NCBI GenBank assembly: GCA_028692875.1
Contig: JAQUWL010000001.1
Span: 62,001-126,000 of the forward strand
Source of the DNA: Sulfurospirillaceae bacterium
GTDB lineage: Bacteria > Campylobacterota > Campylobacteria > Campylobacterales > Sulfurospirillaceae
Reading direction: 5' to 3'
Length of the DNA stretch: 64,000 nt
The stretch's first letter is position 1, and each line of letters starts with the position of its first letter. The notes beneath the pieces are model-generated. The model was given only the letters and a program-made list of their open reading frames with translations, searched no databases and was not told where the DNA came from. A program made the translations under genes and the position numbers. Below are positions 63,916 to 64,000 of this stretch, piece after piece.

Positions 63916-64000
63916 AATCTATAACCTCTTCGTCTGACAGTCTCTATCGTTGAAATTTCAAGAGGTTTGTCCATCTTCTGACGAATTTGGTTAATGGCAA
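63894..64000 (-). CDS. OmpR-family response regulator, C-terminal end (partial)
   Basis: An open minus-strand frame enters from the right edge and stops at TAA (complement of 63894-63896). The visible residues 'INQIRQKMDKPLEISTIET' then 'VRRRGYRF' are the wing of an OmpR/PhoB winged-helix domain. It overlaps the histidine kinase gene by 22 bases, making a cognate pair. Confidence 0.75.
   Translation of the reverse strand, partial: AINQIRQKMDKPLEISTIETVRRRGYRFCFPKKV

Noticed and set aside
1-64000. tRNA or rRNA genes, CRISPR arrays, insertion sequences, prophage or integrase genes
   Set aside because: Looked for cloverleaf-like CCA-ending segments, regular direct repeats and transposase/integrase motifs while reading; none seen. 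A dedicated search could still find a small RNA.

Overview
The window is a gene-dense, AT-rich bacterial chromosome segment from a motile Gram-negative member of the Campylobacterota (Epsilonproteobacteria). The basis is protein-family content and gene order. The runs lysA–HAD–pheA–hisC–fliF–fliG–fliH–dxs–perR and ndk–yceD–rpmF–plsX–fabH match, as I remember it, the Campylobacter jejuni order, as do the neighbourhoods cheV–cheAY–cheW with serB and tal, rpmE–rsmI–rlmB–RodZ-like, and ppx–fdxB. HisI and HisE are fused, CheA carries a C-terminal receiver, and LPS (lpxB, lptG, LpxH-like) and outer-membrane (bamA) genes are present. A free-living sulfur-oxidising relative such as a Sulfurimonas-like organism is plausible, but the sequence alone does not fix the genus. 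I saw no rRNA or tRNA gene, CRISPR array, insertion sequence or prophage.

Layout. 1-8 kb: end of a probable histidine kinase, a large AsmA-like DUF748 envelope protein, bcp, ilvE, an SPFH/HflK-like protein, hisIE and two paralogous DUF2393 membrane proteins. 8-21 kb, almost all minus strand: radical SAM protein, purF, dapB, trxB, a thioredoxin-like membrane protein, trxA, yraN, hom, alaC, a periplasmic protein, a RodZ-like protein, rlmB-like, rsmI, rpmE, tcdA, surE. 21-22.5 kb: a small accessory island between surE and lpxB. It holds a small HTH regulator, a RhuM-family protein with a PLD-like C-terminus, and a decayed C-terminal piece of a D12-class adenine DNA methyltransferase. 22.5-34.9 kb: lpxB, greA, argC, an LpxH-like phosphoesterase, cheV, cheAY, cheW, serB, tal, pilT, rplY, pth, lptG. 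35-45 kb: lysA to dxs (lysine, phenylalanine and histidine synthesis, flagellar MS-ring/switch/export genes, isoprenoid precursor synthesis), then perR facing ahpC. 45.8-51.3 kb: a chemoreceptor, ferredoxin fdxA, ndk, yceD, rpmF, plsX, fabH. 51.4-57.6 kb: a moxR/Bat operon. 57.6-64 kb: tyrA, bamA, a ppx/gppA phosphatase, ferredoxin fdxB, and a histidine kinase with the end of its response regulator.

The most unexpected signal is not a gene. The 8-base palindrome TACATGTA occurs 29 times in this window by hand count, where base composition alone would predict roughly two. It appears in all three codon phases and on genes of both strands, as well as in the decayed pseudogene and beside a terminator, so the DNA word rather than a peptide appears to be favoured. 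The copies are clumped, with nine within 21.98-25.52 kb and seven within 52.49-56.92 kb. It resembles in style the cyanobacterial HIP1 octamer. I know of no description of it for this group.

Other points of interest are the variable surE–lpxB locus with a 27-nt near-perfect palindrome inside the RhuM gene, a 28-bp perfect palindrome serving as the shared perR/ahpC terminator, a BatB–TPR fusion, a HAD phosphatase whose catalytic DxDGT motif reads DVQGT, and a PurF that keeps only part of the usual iron-sulfur ligand set.
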